A stretch of DNA of 64,000 nt from Longimicrobium terrae. Its GTDB lineage: Bacteria; Gemmatimonadota; Gemmatimonadetes; Longimicrobiales; Longimicrobiaceae. The position numbers and the translations under genes were made by a program. The stretch spans positions 52,522 to 116,521 of the forward strand of contig NZ_JACHIA010000020.1 of the NCBI RefSeq assembly GCF_014202995.1. Reading direction: 5' to 3'. The notes under the pieces were generated by a model that saw only the letters and a list, made by a program, of their open reading frames with translations, was not told where the DNA came from and did not search any database. The stretch's first letter is position 1; each line of letters opens with the position of its first letter. This document shows, piece after piece, positions 16,425 to 24,728 of this stretch.

Positions 16425-16461
16425 AACGCCCCCGCGCCCGAAATCGGCGCGGGGGCGTTTT
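16425..16461 (+). terminator. Terminator of the PIN/small-ORF unit
   Basis: ACGCCCCCGCGCC (16426-16438) pairs perfectly with GGCGCGGGGGCGT (16446-16458) and is followed by TTTT. It lies between the broken repeat gene and the STAS/ATPase gene. It argues that the open frame running through this point is not one protein. Confidence 0.88.
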
Positions 16462-16662
16462 GCATCCTGCTGGCAGAGGGGTCAGGGCACGCCGCAGGGC
16501 GATTGCGAGACCCGCCGCGATTGTGGCGGCGGGGTACAGGGCGGACTCCGATCCGCAGATGAGAGCGGGCCCAATCCGCGCACAGTGGACGAGGGGCGGA
16601 CTTTCTCGCCGGTGCGGCGGGTGATACGTTGTGGGGATGATGAACCCCGCTTTCGGCCGTCC

Positions 16663-17604
16663 ATGACGCACGTCATCTCCGTACCTCCCACGCTGGACTC
16701 CGACGCCTTCGACGCCATGGTCGATGAAGCGTCGCGGGCCGGGGACGCGCGCCTGCTGTTTGACGCGCGCCACGTCCGCTTCGCCGATCCGTACGGCATG
16801 ACGGGGCTGCTGGCGCTGGGCGAGCACTTCACGCGAGACGGCGTAAAGCCGATCCTGCAGTTTCCGCAGGCGTCGGATGTGGGGGGCTACTTCACGCGCA
16901 TGGGCTTCGTGGGCGCGGCGGGCGCGGCGTTCGAGATGCACGACGCGCCGCGGCCGCGCATCGGCGAGTCCGGGGTGATGCTGCCCATCACCGCGATCAA
17001 CTCGCACGAGGACGTGCACGGGGTCATCGACGAGCTGAACGAGAACCGCATCAGCACGCTGCTGGCGGAGCAGCTGGGCTACTCGCGGGCGGACGCCATC
17101 GCGTTCAGCATGCTGCTGAGCGAGGTGTCGCAGAACATCATCGAGCACGCGGACGCGCCCGGGTGGGTGGGCATTCAGACGTACCGCCGCTGGCGCCGCA
17201 TCGACAAGCGCGTGGTGGTGATCGCGGTGATGGACCTGGGTATCGGCTTTCGCGGATCGCTGGACCGGGAGCATTCCGGCCGCTTTGGCGAGCGCTGGGG
17301 CGACGCCACGGCGCTGGAAGCGGCGTTCATCCACGGAGTGACGCGCTTTCGCGATCCGGGACGCGGGCAGGGGCTCAAGCAGATCCGCAAGAAGGTGGGG
17401 CGCTGGGGGGGAAAGATCGCCATCCGCAGCGGCACCGCGCGCATCGCGGACGTGCCGGACTGGGACGACGGCGTGCCGATGGTGACGGACCTGGCGAACT
17501 TTCCCGGGTCACAGATCCTGATCATCCTTCCTGCAAAGTCGGAAACGCCGCCCGCGGAGCCTGCCGCCCGCGCCGCCGCGCCGGCCCGGCCCGTCCGCCG
17601 GTAA
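16663..17604 (+). CDS. STAS domain fused to an anti-sigma-like HATPase domain
   Basis: 313 aa from ATG 16663. Residues 1-100 resemble a STAS domain (RLLFDARHVRFADPYGMTGLLALGEHF, then FTRMGF). Residues 130-290 are a GHKL ATPase of the RsbW/RsbT kind: N-box MLLSEVSQNIIEHAD, ATP lid MDLGIGFRGSL and GRGQGLKQIRKKV. Such a fusion joins the phosphate acceptor and kinase folds of a partner-switching system in one chain. The tail is Ala/Pro-rich. The frame continues upstream to 16048, but a terminator intervenes; the exact start is uncertain because no good Shine-Dalgarno is present. Confidence 0.75.
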   Translation: MTHVISVPPTLDSDAFDAMVDEASRAGDARLLFDARHVRFADPYGMTGLLALGEHFTRDGVKPILQFPQASDVGGYFTRMGFVGAAGAAFEMHDAPRPRIGESGVMLPITAINSHEDVHGVIDELNENRISTLLAEQLGYSRADAIAFSMLLSEVSQNIIEHADAPGWVGIQTYRRWRRIDKRVVVIAVMDLGIGFRGSLDREHSGRFGERWGDATALEAAFIHGVTRFRDPGRGQGLKQIRKKVGRWGGKIAIRSGTARIADVPDWDDGVPMVTDLANFPGSQILIILPAKSETPPAEPAARAAAPARPVRR

Positions 17605-17660
17605 GGCGGCTCCGCTTCGCGCGGTCGATGAGGTGGCGTCGGCAGCCGGTGCGTCATCTC

Positions 17661-17750
17661 CCGCGCGGTGTCATCCTGAGGGAGCGCAAGCCGCACCATC
17701 CGCCGCGACGATGCTTGGCGCGACCGAAGGATCTGGCCTGGACACGAGCC
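17661..17750 (-). repeat. Inverted relative of the 89-bp repeat
   Basis: GTCATCCTGAGG near 17667 and CGAAGGATC near 17723 are the reverse complements of the two ends of the copies at 17909 and 18063 (GATCCTTCG ... CCTCAGGATGAC). The three copies therefore include both orientations within 500 bp, and could fold into a large stem. Confidence 0.55.
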
Positions 17751-17908
17751 AAGCGCGCGTAACGCACCGAGATGGCCCACCGCAGTCCGCGAAGGCGGAC
17801 TTCGTGCCTCACCAGCGGCGAACTCATTCGCTCGCGGACGCCCGTGCGACTATCGAGGGGACCGGCTTCGCCCGCCCCTCCGGCATGCCGGGCGAGGGCG
17901 GCGCGGGG

Positions 17909-17997
17909 CGGATGGTTGGCTTGGCGGACGGTAGATCCTTCGTCGGCACCAAGGTTCGGCGCCGCTGACGGCGCGGCCGGTGCCTCCTCAGGATGAC
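17909..17997 (+). repeat. 89-bp direct repeat, copy A
   Basis: Begins CGGATGGTTGGCTTGGCGGA and ends CGGTGCCTCCTCAGGATGAC. It matches copy B at 18063-18151 with only a few substitutions. GGTAGATCCTTCGTCGGCAC and GGTTCGGCGCCGCTGACGGC are identical in both. It lies in the 850-bp spacer between the STAS/ATPase gene and the cyclophilin, in which no gene is supported. Confidence 0.8.
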
Positions 17998-18062
17998 ATG
18001 GATAGGGGACCGCGATCGGGGTGGCGGACTGGTCGGTCCCGGTGAGATGCGCCGGTGCGGGC

Positions 18063-18151
18063 CGGATGGTTGGCTCGGCGGATGGTAGATCCTTCGTCGG
18101 CACCACGGTTCGGCGCCGCTGACGGCGCGGGCGGTGCCTCCTCAGGATGAC
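18063..18151 (+). repeat. 89-bp direct repeat, copy B
   Basis: Second copy, offset by 154 bp from copy A. Its last 16 bases form the first unit of the 56-bp tandem array that follows, so the array may have grown from the end of this element. Confidence 0.8.
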
Positions 18152-18335
18152 GCCCGTTCGGCGCGTTCGGCGCCTCTGACGGCCCGGTCGTGCCTCCTGA
18201 GGATGACGCCCGTTGGGCGCGTTCCGCGCCTTTCACAGCCCGGTCGGGGCCTCCTGAGGATGATGCCCGTTGGGCGCGTACAGGGCCGCTGACGTGCGGC
18301 CGGTGCCTCCTCAGGATCACGCCCGTTGGGCAGAT
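18136..18335 (+). repeat. Degenerate 56-bp tandem array, four units
   Basis: GCCTCCT(C/G)AGGAT(G/C)A recurs at 18136, 18192, 18249 and 18305, a period of 56-57 bp, each time followed by CGCCCGTT(C/G)GGC or similar. After it, TCCGGCATCCGCGTCAC repeats twice at 18-bp spacing (18337, 18355), with a third partial copy near 18373. Not CRISPR: units are degenerate throughout, without distinct spacers. Confidence 0.75.
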
Positions 18336-18460
18336 TCCGGCATCCGCGTCACGTCCGGCATCCGCGTCACTGTCCGGCACTCGCGTGAGTGCAGGTTCCG
18401 GGTGGGGTCCAATCGAACGAGATCGTTTACCTGTTTCACTTCTCCACAGAGAGCACCGAC

Positions 18461-18934
18461 ATGGCGACCGTTACTTTTCAGACCAACAAGGGCACGTTCA
18501 CGGCCGAGCTGTACCCCAACGAGGCGCCCGGCACCGTGGACAACTTCACCAAGCTGGTGAAGGACGGCTTCTACGACGGCATCATCTTTCATCGCGTGAT
18601 TCCGGACTTCGTCGTGCAGGGCGGCGATCCCATCACCAAGGAAGCGGGCGGCCTGAACAACCCGCGCGTGGGCAGCGGCGGCCCGGGCTACAAGATCAAG
18701 TGCGAAACGGCCGGCAACCCGCACAAGCACGAACTCGGCGCGCTTTCGATGGCGCACGCCGGCAAGGACACGGGCGGCAGCCAGTTCTTCATCGTGCTGA
18801 GCGAGCAGAACACGCGGCACCTGAACGGCGTGCACACCGTGTTCGGCAAGGTGACCGAGGGCCTCGACATCATCACGCAGATCCGCGCCGGCGACAAGAT
18901 GGAATCGGTGACGGTCAACGAGGCCGCGGCCTGA
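18461..18934 (+). CDS. Cyclophilin-type peptidyl-prolyl cis-trans isomerase
   Basis: 157 aa. Core motifs of small bacterial cyclophilins are in order: [40 protein letters not shown] with the catalytic Arg, [29 protein letters not shown] and [15 protein letters not shown]. It accelerates proline isomerisation during folding, probably in the cytoplasm as no signal peptide is present. ATG at 18461 starts the conserved strand directly; the frame is open upstream but reads through repeat DNA. The next gene starts 4 bp after the stop. Confidence 0.95.
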   Translation: MATVTFQTNKGTFTAELYPNEAPGTVDNFTKLVKDGFYDGIIFHRVIPDFVVQGGDPITKEAGGLNNPRVGSGGPGYKIKCETAGNPHKHELGALSMAHAGKDTGGSQFFIVLSEQNTRHLNGVHTVFGKVTEGLDIITQIRAGDKMESVTVNEAAA

Positions 18935-18938
18935 TTCG

Positions 18939-19541
18939 ATGCTTCAAGGGCGCAGGATCGCTCCGCTTCCCATCGACCTGTCGCACGCCGCCCGCCGTTC
19001 GGTGACCTCTCTCTTCAGCAACCTGGTTACGCGCCCCACGGGGCGCGCCATCCGGACCGGCGTGGAGAGCCAGATCGCCGAAATGGAGGACGCCGAGCGG
19101 CAGGTAACGATGAGTATCCTGGACTTTTCACAGGTCCGGGTGCTGGACTATTCCTGCGCCGACGAAATCGTCGCCAAGCTGCTGCTGCGGTACCTGGGCG
19201 AAGAACGACCCGCCGAGGCGTTCTTCGTGGTCCGCAACCTTCAGGAGCACCACGTGGAGGCCATCGAGGCCGTGCTGGAGCGGCACGGCCTGCTGGTGGT
19301 GGCGGTGGACGATGACGGCCCCGTTCTTCTGCTGGGCGAAACGGACCCCGTGCAGCGCGCCGTGTGGGATGCCCTGGTTCGCCGCGGCCGCGCCTCGCGC
19401 GCGGAGCTGGCGGAGGAAACGGGGCTGGCGCGCGAAGCGGTGACCGGCGCGCTGACGCACTTCTATCTGAAGCGGGTGGCCGCCGTGCACGTGGACGGCA
19501 CCGTGTCGCCGCTTTCCGCACTTCTACTGCAGGACGCATGA
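18939..19541 (+). CDS. STAS-like domain joined to a winged-helix domain
   Basis: 200 aa. Residues 45-130 (VTMSILDFSQVRVLDYSCADEIVAKLLLRYL, then FFVVRNLQEHHVEAIEAVLERHG) have a STAS-like pattern close to the DUF4325 type. Residues 135-195 (VQRAVWDALVRRGRASRAELAEETGLAREAVTGALTHFYLKR) form a winged helix. Such a protein may be a switchable DNA-binding factor, but no known example guides this. It sits between a cyclophilin gene and a Cys/Met metabolism gene whose start overlaps its stop by 4 bp. Confidence 0.7.
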   Translation: MLQGRRIAPLPIDLSHAARRSVTSLFSNLVTRPTGRAIRTGVESQIAEMEDAERQVTMSILDFSQVRVLDYSCADEIVAKLLLRYLGEERPAEAFFVVRNLQEHHVEAIEAVLERHGLLVVAVDDDGPVLLLGETDPVQRAVWDALVRRGRASRAELAEETGLAREAVTGALTHFYLKRVAAVHVDGTVSPLSALLLQDA

Positions 19542-20725
19542 TGGCCAGCCACGGCGGGTTGGGTACGCGCGCGGTTCACGCCGGAGACCCGGAGCCCCGG
19601 CCCAACGCGCCGGTGGTGAACCCGATCGTCCCGAGCACCACGTTCTACATGGACCCCGACGGCGGGGGCGACCTGCTGTACTCCCGCTACGGAAACGGGC
19701 CCAACCACACGGTGGTGGAGGCGCGGCTGGCGGCGCTGGACGGCGGCGACGACGCGCTGGTGCTGGGAAGCGGGATGGCGGCGATGGCGTGCGCGATGCT
19801 TTCGCTGCTGCAGGCCGGCGACCACGTGGTGGCCACGGACGCCATCTACGGCGGAACCCGCGCCCTGCTGAGCACCGAACTGACGCGGCTGGGGATCACC
19901 ACGACGTACGTGGACTTCTTTTCCCCCGGATGGCGGGAAGCGATCCGTCCGGAAACGCGCGTCGTCCTGGGCGAGTTTCCGTCCAATCCGCTGCTGCGCG
20001 TGGCGGACCTGCGCCCCATCGCCGACGCGGCGCACGAGCACGGCGCGGCGCTGGTGGTGGACGCGACCTTTGCGTCGCCCTTCAACTTCCGCCCGCTGGA
20101 GCACGGGGCGGACCTGGTGATGCACAGCGCCACCAAGTACCTGGCCGGTCACAGCGACGTGACCGCCGGCGCGCTGGTGGGGAGCCATGCGCGGGTGGGC
20201 GAGGCGCGCAAGCGGGCGCGCGTGTGGGGGCCCATGCTGGATCCGCACGCGGCGTGGCTGCTGGAGCGCGGGATGAAGACGCTGTCCGTGCGCATGGAGC
20301 GCCACAACCGCAACGGGATGGAGATTTCCCGCTGGGCGGAGGGGCGGCCGGAGATCGCGCACACCTTCTATCCCGGGCTGGCCTCGCACCCGGACCACGA
20401 GGTGGCGTCGCGCATTCTGGACGGCTTTGGCGGGATGATGGGGATTGAACTGCGCGGCGGCGGGCCCGCGGCGTCGCGCTTCGTGCGGGCGTTGCGGCTG
20501 GCCAAGGTGGCGCCCAGCCTGGGCGGCGTGGAATCGCTGGTCTCCGAGCCGCGCCACACCTCGCATGGCGCCATGACGCCGCAGGAACGGGCGGACAACG
20601 GCATCCGCGACGGCTTCATCCGCGTGTCTCTCGGCATCGAGGACGCGGCAGACCTGATCGCGGATCTGGAGCAGGCGCTCGTGGCCGCGGAAGACGGCCC
20701 GGAGCAGCGCGAAGCGGCGGAGTGA
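19538..20725 (+). CDS. Cys/Met metabolism PLP-dependent enzyme
   Basis: 395 aa, fold I PLP enzyme of the cystathionine gamma-synthase family. The PLP lysine is Lys200 in HSATKYLAGHSDVTAG. YSRYGNGPNHTVVEARLAAL, GSGMAAMACAMLSLL, ATDAIYGGTRAL and GVESLVSEPRHTSH are conserved. The family includes cystathionine gamma-synthase, gamma-lyase, methionine gamma-lyase and O-acetylhomoserine sulfhydrylase; I cannot tell these apart. The first Met overlaps the upstream stop (ATGA). Confidence 0.92.
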   Translation: MMASHGGLGTRAVHAGDPEPRPNAPVVNPIVPSTTFYMDPDGGGDLLYSRYGNGPNHTVVEARLAALDGGDDALVLGSGMAAMACAMLSLLQAGDHVVATDAIYGGTRALLSTELTRLGITTTYVDFFSPGWREAIRPETRVVLGEFPSNPLLRVADLRPIADAAHEHGAALVVDATFASPFNFRPLEHGADLVMHSATKYLAGHSDVTAGALVGSHARVGEARKRARVWGPMLDPHAAWLLERGMKTLSVRMERHNRNGMEISRWAEGRPEIAHTFYPGLASHPDHEVASRILDGFGGMMGIELRGGGPAASRFVRALRLAKVAPSLGGVESLVSEPRHTSHGAMTPQERADNGIRDGFIRVSLGIEDAADLIADLEQALVAAEDGPEQREAAE

Positions 20726-20746
20726 CGATCGCATGCAATCGTCTTG

Positions 20747-20972
20747 AACTGCCGTTTCACACGGAGGGCACGGAGGGGGCACGGAGGTCACGGAGGGGAT
20801 TCCCTCGGACCCGCGTGCCCCTTCCACATTCCACCATCGATCAATGATTTCGGTTTCTCCGCTCTGCTGCTCCGCTGCTCTGCTGCTCTGCTGCTCTGCG
20901 TGAGCCATTCCGTTGCGCTGTTCCTCCGTGCCCTCCGTGCATCCTCCGTGACCTCCGTGTGAAACGGCAGTT
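20747..20972. mobile_element. MITE-like element, copy 1 (226 bp, 21-bp terminal inverted repeats)
   Basis: The left end AACTGCCGTTTCACACGGAG(G) is a perfect reverse complement of the right end at 20952-20972. Inside the left end GCACGGAGG units repeat; inside the right end CCTCCGTG units repeat; the middle contains CTGCTCTGCTGCTCTGC. There is no coding potential and no clear target duplication. Copy 2 is at 40246-40474. From 20973 to 21115 I see nothing but the leader of the next gene. Confidence 0.7.
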
Positions 20973-21115
20973 GCTGTCGTGCGAGTAGCGGCCCATCAGC
21001 ACGGTCGCCAGATTGCGCGGCGGGACCGGCCCCGGCGAGGTGGTGTAAGTCATCCGGCGCGCCTCGTGCGACAGGCGGCGCGAACACCGGACGGATTGCA
21101 GAGAACGACAGCAGA

Positions 21116-22132
21116 ATGACCGAGATCGTCGACATCGCAGTGGTGGGCGCGGGGCCGTGCGGGCTGGCCGTGGGGATCGCGGCGGAACAGGCGGGGCTGA
21201 GCTGCACGCTCTTTGACCGCGGCGCCATCACGCAGGCCATGATGGATCATCCCACGTACGTCACCTACTTCAGCGGGCCGGAAAAGCTGGAGATCGGCGG
21301 CATTCCCTTCACCACCTCCGGCGACAAGCCGTCGCGGCGCGAGGCGCTGCGCTACTACCGGAAGACGGCCGAATTCTACCGGCTGGACGTGCGGCAGTAC
21401 GAAGAGGTGACGGAGGTCGCGCGCGATGGCGAACTGTTCGTGCTGCGCACCACGGCGCGGGGCGGACAGCACGAGCACCGCGCGCGCAACGTGGTGGTGG
21501 CCACCGGCTACTACGACAATCCGCGCCTGCTGAACGTGCCCGGCGCGGAACTGCCCAAGGTGCGCTACTACTTCGACGAGCCGTACCCGTACTGGAACCA
21601 GGACGTCGTCGTCATCGGCGGGGGCAACTCGTCGTCAGACGCGGCGCTGCTCTGCTGGCGCGAGGGCGCGCGGGTGACGATGGTCCACCTGTTCGAGGGG
21701 ATCGACCGCGGCGTGAAGCCGTGGGTGAAGCCGGACATCGAGAACCGCATCGCCGAAGGCTCCATCCCCGCCCTGTGGCGCCACCAGCTGGTGGAGATCC
21801 GCCCGGGCGAGGTCGTGGCCGAAAGCCTGGAAACGGGCGAGCGCGTCGTGATCCCCAACGACTGGGTGCTGGCGATGACGGGATACGAGCCGGACCCGTG
21901 GCTCCTGCGCAGCCTGGGAACGACCATCGACCCCATCACCGGCGTCCCCGTGCACGACCCCGCGACGATGGAAACGGACGTGCCCGGCGTGTTCGTGGCT
22001 GGCGTCGTGGTCAGCGGGCACGACGCCAACAAGATCTTCATCGAGAACGGCAAGCTGCACGGCCCGCTGATCGCCGCCCGGGCGGCCGCGCGCCGCGTGG
22101 GCGGGCTCACCCCAGACGAGGTCCGCACGTGA
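21116..22132 (+). CDS. YpdA-like FAD/NAD(P)-dependent disulfide reductase
   Basis: 338 aa. FAD-binding GAGPCGLAVGIAAEQAG starts at residue 11; NAD(P)-binding VVVIGGGNSSSDAAL starts near 164; the C-terminal FAD segment is TDVPGVFVAGVVV, followed by NKIFIENGKLHG. No CxxC redox motif is present. This is the layout of YpdA, the bacillithiol-disulfide reductase, and its relatives, slightly longer than thioredoxin reductase. Whether this organism makes bacillithiol is not shown in the window. The stop overlaps the next start (GTGA). Confidence 0.85.
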   Translation: MTEIVDIAVVGAGPCGLAVGIAAEQAGLSCTLFDRGAITQAMMDHPTYVTYFSGPEKLEIGGIPFTTSGDKPSRREALRYYRKTAEFYRLDVRQYEEVTEVARDGELFVLRTTARGGQHEHRARNVVVATGYYDNPRLLNVPGAELPKVRYYFDEPYPYWNQDVVVIGGGNSSSDAALLCWREGARVTMVHLFEGIDRGVKPWVKPDIENRIAEGSIPALWRHQLVEIRPGEVVAESLETGERVVIPNDWVLAMTGYEPDPWLLRSLGTTIDPITGVPVHDPATMETDVPGVFVAGVVVSGHDANKIFIENGKLHGPLIAARAAARRVGGLTPDEVRT

Positions 22133-22554
22133 ATCCCTGCATCCTGATGCTGTGCCTGGCGCTGGGCGTCCCCGCCGCCCCGGGTGCGCCCGCCGCGCCG
22201 GATGCCGTCCTCGCCGCCCGCACCCGCCTGGGCGTGTACGGCGAGGCTCGCCCCGCCGCGCTGCGCCGTCCAGGGCCGCCGGACCCGCCGCGCGACAGCT
22301 GGCTGGGCGAAGACAAGCTGAAGCACTTCGCCGTTTCCTTTGTGGTCACCAGCCTGGCCGCGAGCGGCGCCCGCGCCGCGGGGCTCAGCCGCGACGCCAG
22401 CACGCTGGTGGGCGCGGGGACGGGCGTGGGCGTGGGCGCGTGGAAGGAGTGGCGCGACCGCAGCACCGCGGGGAGCACCCCGTCGTTCCGCGACTTTGCG
22501 TGGGACGCCGCGGGAGTGGGCGTGGCCGCGGCCGTTCAGCAGCAGACCAGGTGA
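22129..22554 (+). CDS. YfiM/DUF2279-like exported protein
   Basis: 141 aa from GTG 22129, overlapping the reductase stop. A signal peptide (CILMLCLALGVPAAPGAPAA) precedes a domain with DSWLGEDKLKHFAVSFVVTS, GASTLVGAGTGVGVGAWKEW-like glycine pattern and FAWDAAGVGVAAA. The DKxxHF start and the two glycine-rich helices match the YfiM-type family of small envelope proteins of unknown role. There is no lipobox here. The downstream gene again overlaps by GTGA. Confidence 0.6.
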   Translation: MNPCILMLCLALGVPAAPGAPAAPDAVLAARTRLGVYGEARPAALRRPGPPDPPRDSWLGEDKLKHFAVSFVVTSLAASGARAAGLSRDASTLVGAGTGVGVGAWKEWRDRSTAGSTPSFRDFAWDAAGVGVAAAVQQQTR

Positions 22555-22952
22555 GTACGGCGATGGAGCAGGTGCCCGAGGTGCCGGCGCGGCTGGTGTT
22601 CGCGTCGGGCGAGTGGACGGAGGCGCGGGCGCGCGTGATCGAGCGCAGCCCGGCGTGGCGGCGCAGTTCGGCGCTGGCCAACCTGTCGCTCTGGCTGCTG
22701 ATCCCGCTCGTCTTCTTCATCCCGCCGCACATTCCGTGGGTGCTGCTGGTGTTCTTTCTGGGCGCGTACCGCGCGTTCAACCGCTTCCGCGAGCAGCGCA
22801 CCCTTGTCAGCCTCCGGGGCAAGTGCCCCAAGTGCGGAACGGAGCAGGAGTTCAGCGAGCTGGGTCGGATGAAGTACCCCCACGTGGTGCGCTGCTCGAA
22901 CTGTCAGTGGGACCTGCGGCTGGAAGCGCCGCTGGCCGGGGCGGCATCGTAG
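22551..22952 (+). CDS. Small membrane protein with a C-terminal zinc ribbon
   Basis: 133 aa from GTG 22551 (GTGA overlap); an ATG at 22563 is an alternative start. One or two hydrophobic helices at about 43-73 (SLWLLIPLVFFIPPHIPWVLLVFFLGAY) sit between basic flanks. The tail has CPKC (92-95) and CSNC (115-118), a four-Cys zinc ribbon exposed to the cytoplasm if the N-terminus is also inside. I do not recognise the family. It ends the operon of reductase, YfiM-like protein and this gene. Confidence 0.65.
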   Translation: MSTAMEQVPEVPARLVFASGEWTEARARVIERSPAWRRSSALANLSLWLLIPLVFFIPPHIPWVLLVFFLGAYRAFNRFREQRTLVSLRGKCPKCGTEQEFSELGRMKYPHVVRCSNCQWDLRLEAPLAGAAS

Positions 22953-23062
22953 TTCCCTCCCGATGCGCCCGGGGAGCCCGCCGCGGGATGCCGGCCCGGC
23001 CCCGGCCGCGTACATTGTCCGCCGGGTGCACCCTCGCAAACGCCTGAACACCGAAATCATCC

Positions 23063-23941
23063 ATGACGGCCACCAGCGGCGACCTGTTCGCCTCCGCCCT
23101 GTCCACCGACCGCGACGCGCTGCTGGACGCGTGGCTTCGCGAACAGGCCTCCGCGCGCAACGGGCGCGCCGGCCTCATTTCCGCGGCGGAGCTGCGGCAG
23201 CAGGGCGCCGAGTTCATTGAACTGCTGAACGCCGCCGTGGTGGCGGGCGGGGGCGAGGTCGCCGGCGCCGCCTTCAACGGCGTGCGCGACCTGCTGAGCC
23301 GCGTGTCGCGGCAGTGGGCGCTGCAGGGACTGTCGCCCACGGAAACGGCCACCTTCGTCTTTTCCCTCAAGCAGCCCGTCTTCAGCCGCATCCAGCAGGA
23401 CGGCGCGGATTCCGAGGCGCGGATGGACGGGCTGTGGCGCGCCACCGCCGTGCTGGACGCGCTGGGCCTGTTCACCACCGAGGTGTACCAGCGCAGCCGC
23501 GAGGAAGTCATTCACCGGCAGCAGATGGAACTGATGGAGCTCAGCACCCCGGTGGTGAAGCTGTGGGACGGCATTCTGGCCCTGCCGCTCATCGGCACGC
23601 TGGACAGCGCCCGCACGCAGGTGGTGATGGAAAGCCTGCTGCAGCGCATCGTGGATACGGGGTGCGCGGTGGCCATCATCGACATCACCGGCGTGCCCAT
23701 GGTGGACACCCTGGTGGCGCAGCACCTGATCAAGACGGTGGCGGCGGCGCGGCTGATGGGGGCGGAGTGCATCATCAGCGGCATCCGCCCGCAGATCGCG
23801 CAGACCATCGTGCACCTGGGGGTGGACCTGGGCCCCGTGGCCACCAAGGCCACCCTGGCCGACGCATTCCGCCTGGCGCTGCGGCAGACCGGCCAGTCGC
23901 TGGTGGCGGCCGCGCCGGCGCAGGCCGCGCGGCGGAGCTGA
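23063..23941 (+). CDS. rsbR: RsbR-type stressosome scaffold/co-antagonist
   Basis: 292 aa. The N-terminal 150 residues are a non-haem globin-like helical sensor, as in RsbR paralogues. The C-terminal STAS domain starts near 160 (ELSTPVVKLWDGILALPLIG) and has AIIDITGVPMVDTLVAQHLIK and GIRPQIAQTIVHLGVDL. Thr209 in the DITG motif matches a conserved RsbT-phosphorylated threonine region. With RsbS it would form the stressosome that holds RsbT until stress. It is followed at 3 bp by rsbS. Confidence 0.92.
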   Translation: MTATSGDLFASALSTDRDALLDAWLREQASARNGRAGLISAAELRQQGAEFIELLNAAVVAGGGEVAGAAFNGVRDLLSRVSRQWALQGLSPTETATFVFSLKQPVFSRIQQDGADSEARMDGLWRATAVLDALGLFTTEVYQRSREEVIHRQQMELMELSTPVVKLWDGILALPLIGTLDSARTQVVMESLLQRIVDTGCAVAIIDITGVPMVDTLVAQHLIKTVAAARLMGAECIISGIRPQIAQTIVHLGVDLGPVATKATLADAFRLALRQTGQSLVAAAPAQAARRS

Positions 23942-23944
23942 CCC

Positions 23945-24343
23945 ATGGACCGCATTCCCATTCTGCGCCTGGGGGAGCTGCTGCTGGTTTCCATCCAGGT
24001 CGACATGCACGACCGGCTGGCCCTGGCGCTGCAGGACGACCTGGCGGAGCGCATCGTCCAGACCGGGGCGCAGGGCGTGCTGATTGACATCTCCGCGCTG
24101 GAGATCGTGGATTCGTTCATCGGCCGCGTGCTGGCCAACATCGCCTCCGTGGCCCGCGTGCTGGACGCGGAAACGGTCGTGGTGGGAATGCAGCCCGCCG
24201 TCGCCATCACCCTGGTGGAGCTGGGACTCACCCTGCCCGGCATCCGCACCGCGCTGGACGTGAACCGCGGGATGGCGCTGCTGCGGGAGTCGGTGTTCGA
24301 CGCCCCGGCCGCGGAGGGCATGGATGATCCCTTCGCGGAGTGA
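23945..24343 (+). CDS. rsbS: RsbS-type stressosome antagonist
   Basis: 132 aa, a stand-alone STAS domain: PILRLGELLLVSIQVDMHDR, VLIDISALEIVDSFIGRVL and GMQPAVAITLVELGLTLPGI. Ser57 in IVDSF lines up with the Bacillus subtilis RsbS Ser59 that RsbT phosphorylates. The last 20 residues after RESVF are an acidic extension. Its stop lies 20 bp inside rsbT, so translation is coupled. Confidence 0.93.
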   Translation: MDRIPILRLGELLLVSIQVDMHDRLALALQDDLAERIVQTGAQGVLIDISALEIVDSFIGRVLANIASVARVLDAETVVVGMQPAVAITLVELGLTLPGIRTALDVNRGMALLRESVFDAPAAEGMDDPFAE

Positions 24344-24728
24344 GGACCACCCGCTGCGCACCGACGAGGACGTGGTACGCATGCGGCAGGCGGTGCGCGG
24401 CCTGGCCAAGGAGATGGGATTCTCCCTCGTGGACCAGACCAAGCTGGTGACCGCCGCCTCGGAGCTGGGGCGCAACGCGGTGGTGTACGGCGGCGGCGGA
24501 TCGGCCCGGCTGGACACCCTGCTGGGCGGCCCGCGCCCCGGGCTGCGGCTGCTGGTGAGCGACGACGGCCCCGGCATTCCCGACCTGGAGCTGGCGCTGC
24601 GCGATGGATACACGTCGGGAAACGGGCTGGGTCTGGGGCTGAGCGGAAGCCGCCGCCTCATGGACGAATTCCGCATCGATACGGCGCCGGGCGCCGGCAC
24701 CCGGGTGGAGATCGTCAAGTGGAAGTAG
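24324..24728 (+). CDS. rsbT: RsbT-type switch kinase
   Basis: 134 aa GHKL ATPase. N-box TAASELGRNAVVYGGGG, lid VSDDGPGIPDLELALRDGYT, and GNGLGLGLSGSRRLMDEFRI are all intact. In Bacillus RsbT phosphorylates RsbR and RsbS, then leaves the stressosome and activates the phosphatase RsbU. No rsbU-like gene with an RsbT-binding N-terminus is seen; the next gene has its own ATPase domain instead. Overlaps rsbS by 20 bp and the next gene by 10 bp. Confidence 0.93.
   Translation: MIPSRSEDHPLRTDEDVVRMRQAVRGLAKEMGFSLVDQTKLVTAASELGRNAVVYGGGGSARLDTLLGGPRPGLRLLVSDDGPGIPDLELALRDGYTSGNGLGLGLSGSRRLMDEFRIDTAPGAGTRVEIVKWK

Noticed and set aside
16048..17604. A 518-codon open frame joining the repeat gene to the STAS/ATPase domain
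   Set aside because: The middle third has arginine/glycine-rich out-of-frame sequence, a strong terminator lies inside at 16425-16461, and frame comparison shows a 7-bp insertion in the repeat. Treated as a broken gene plus a separate downstream gene.
18136..18335. Possible CRISPR array
   Set aside because: Period is 56-57 bp, but the whole unit repeats with gradual divergence. There are no constant repeats with unique spacers and no cas genes nearby.
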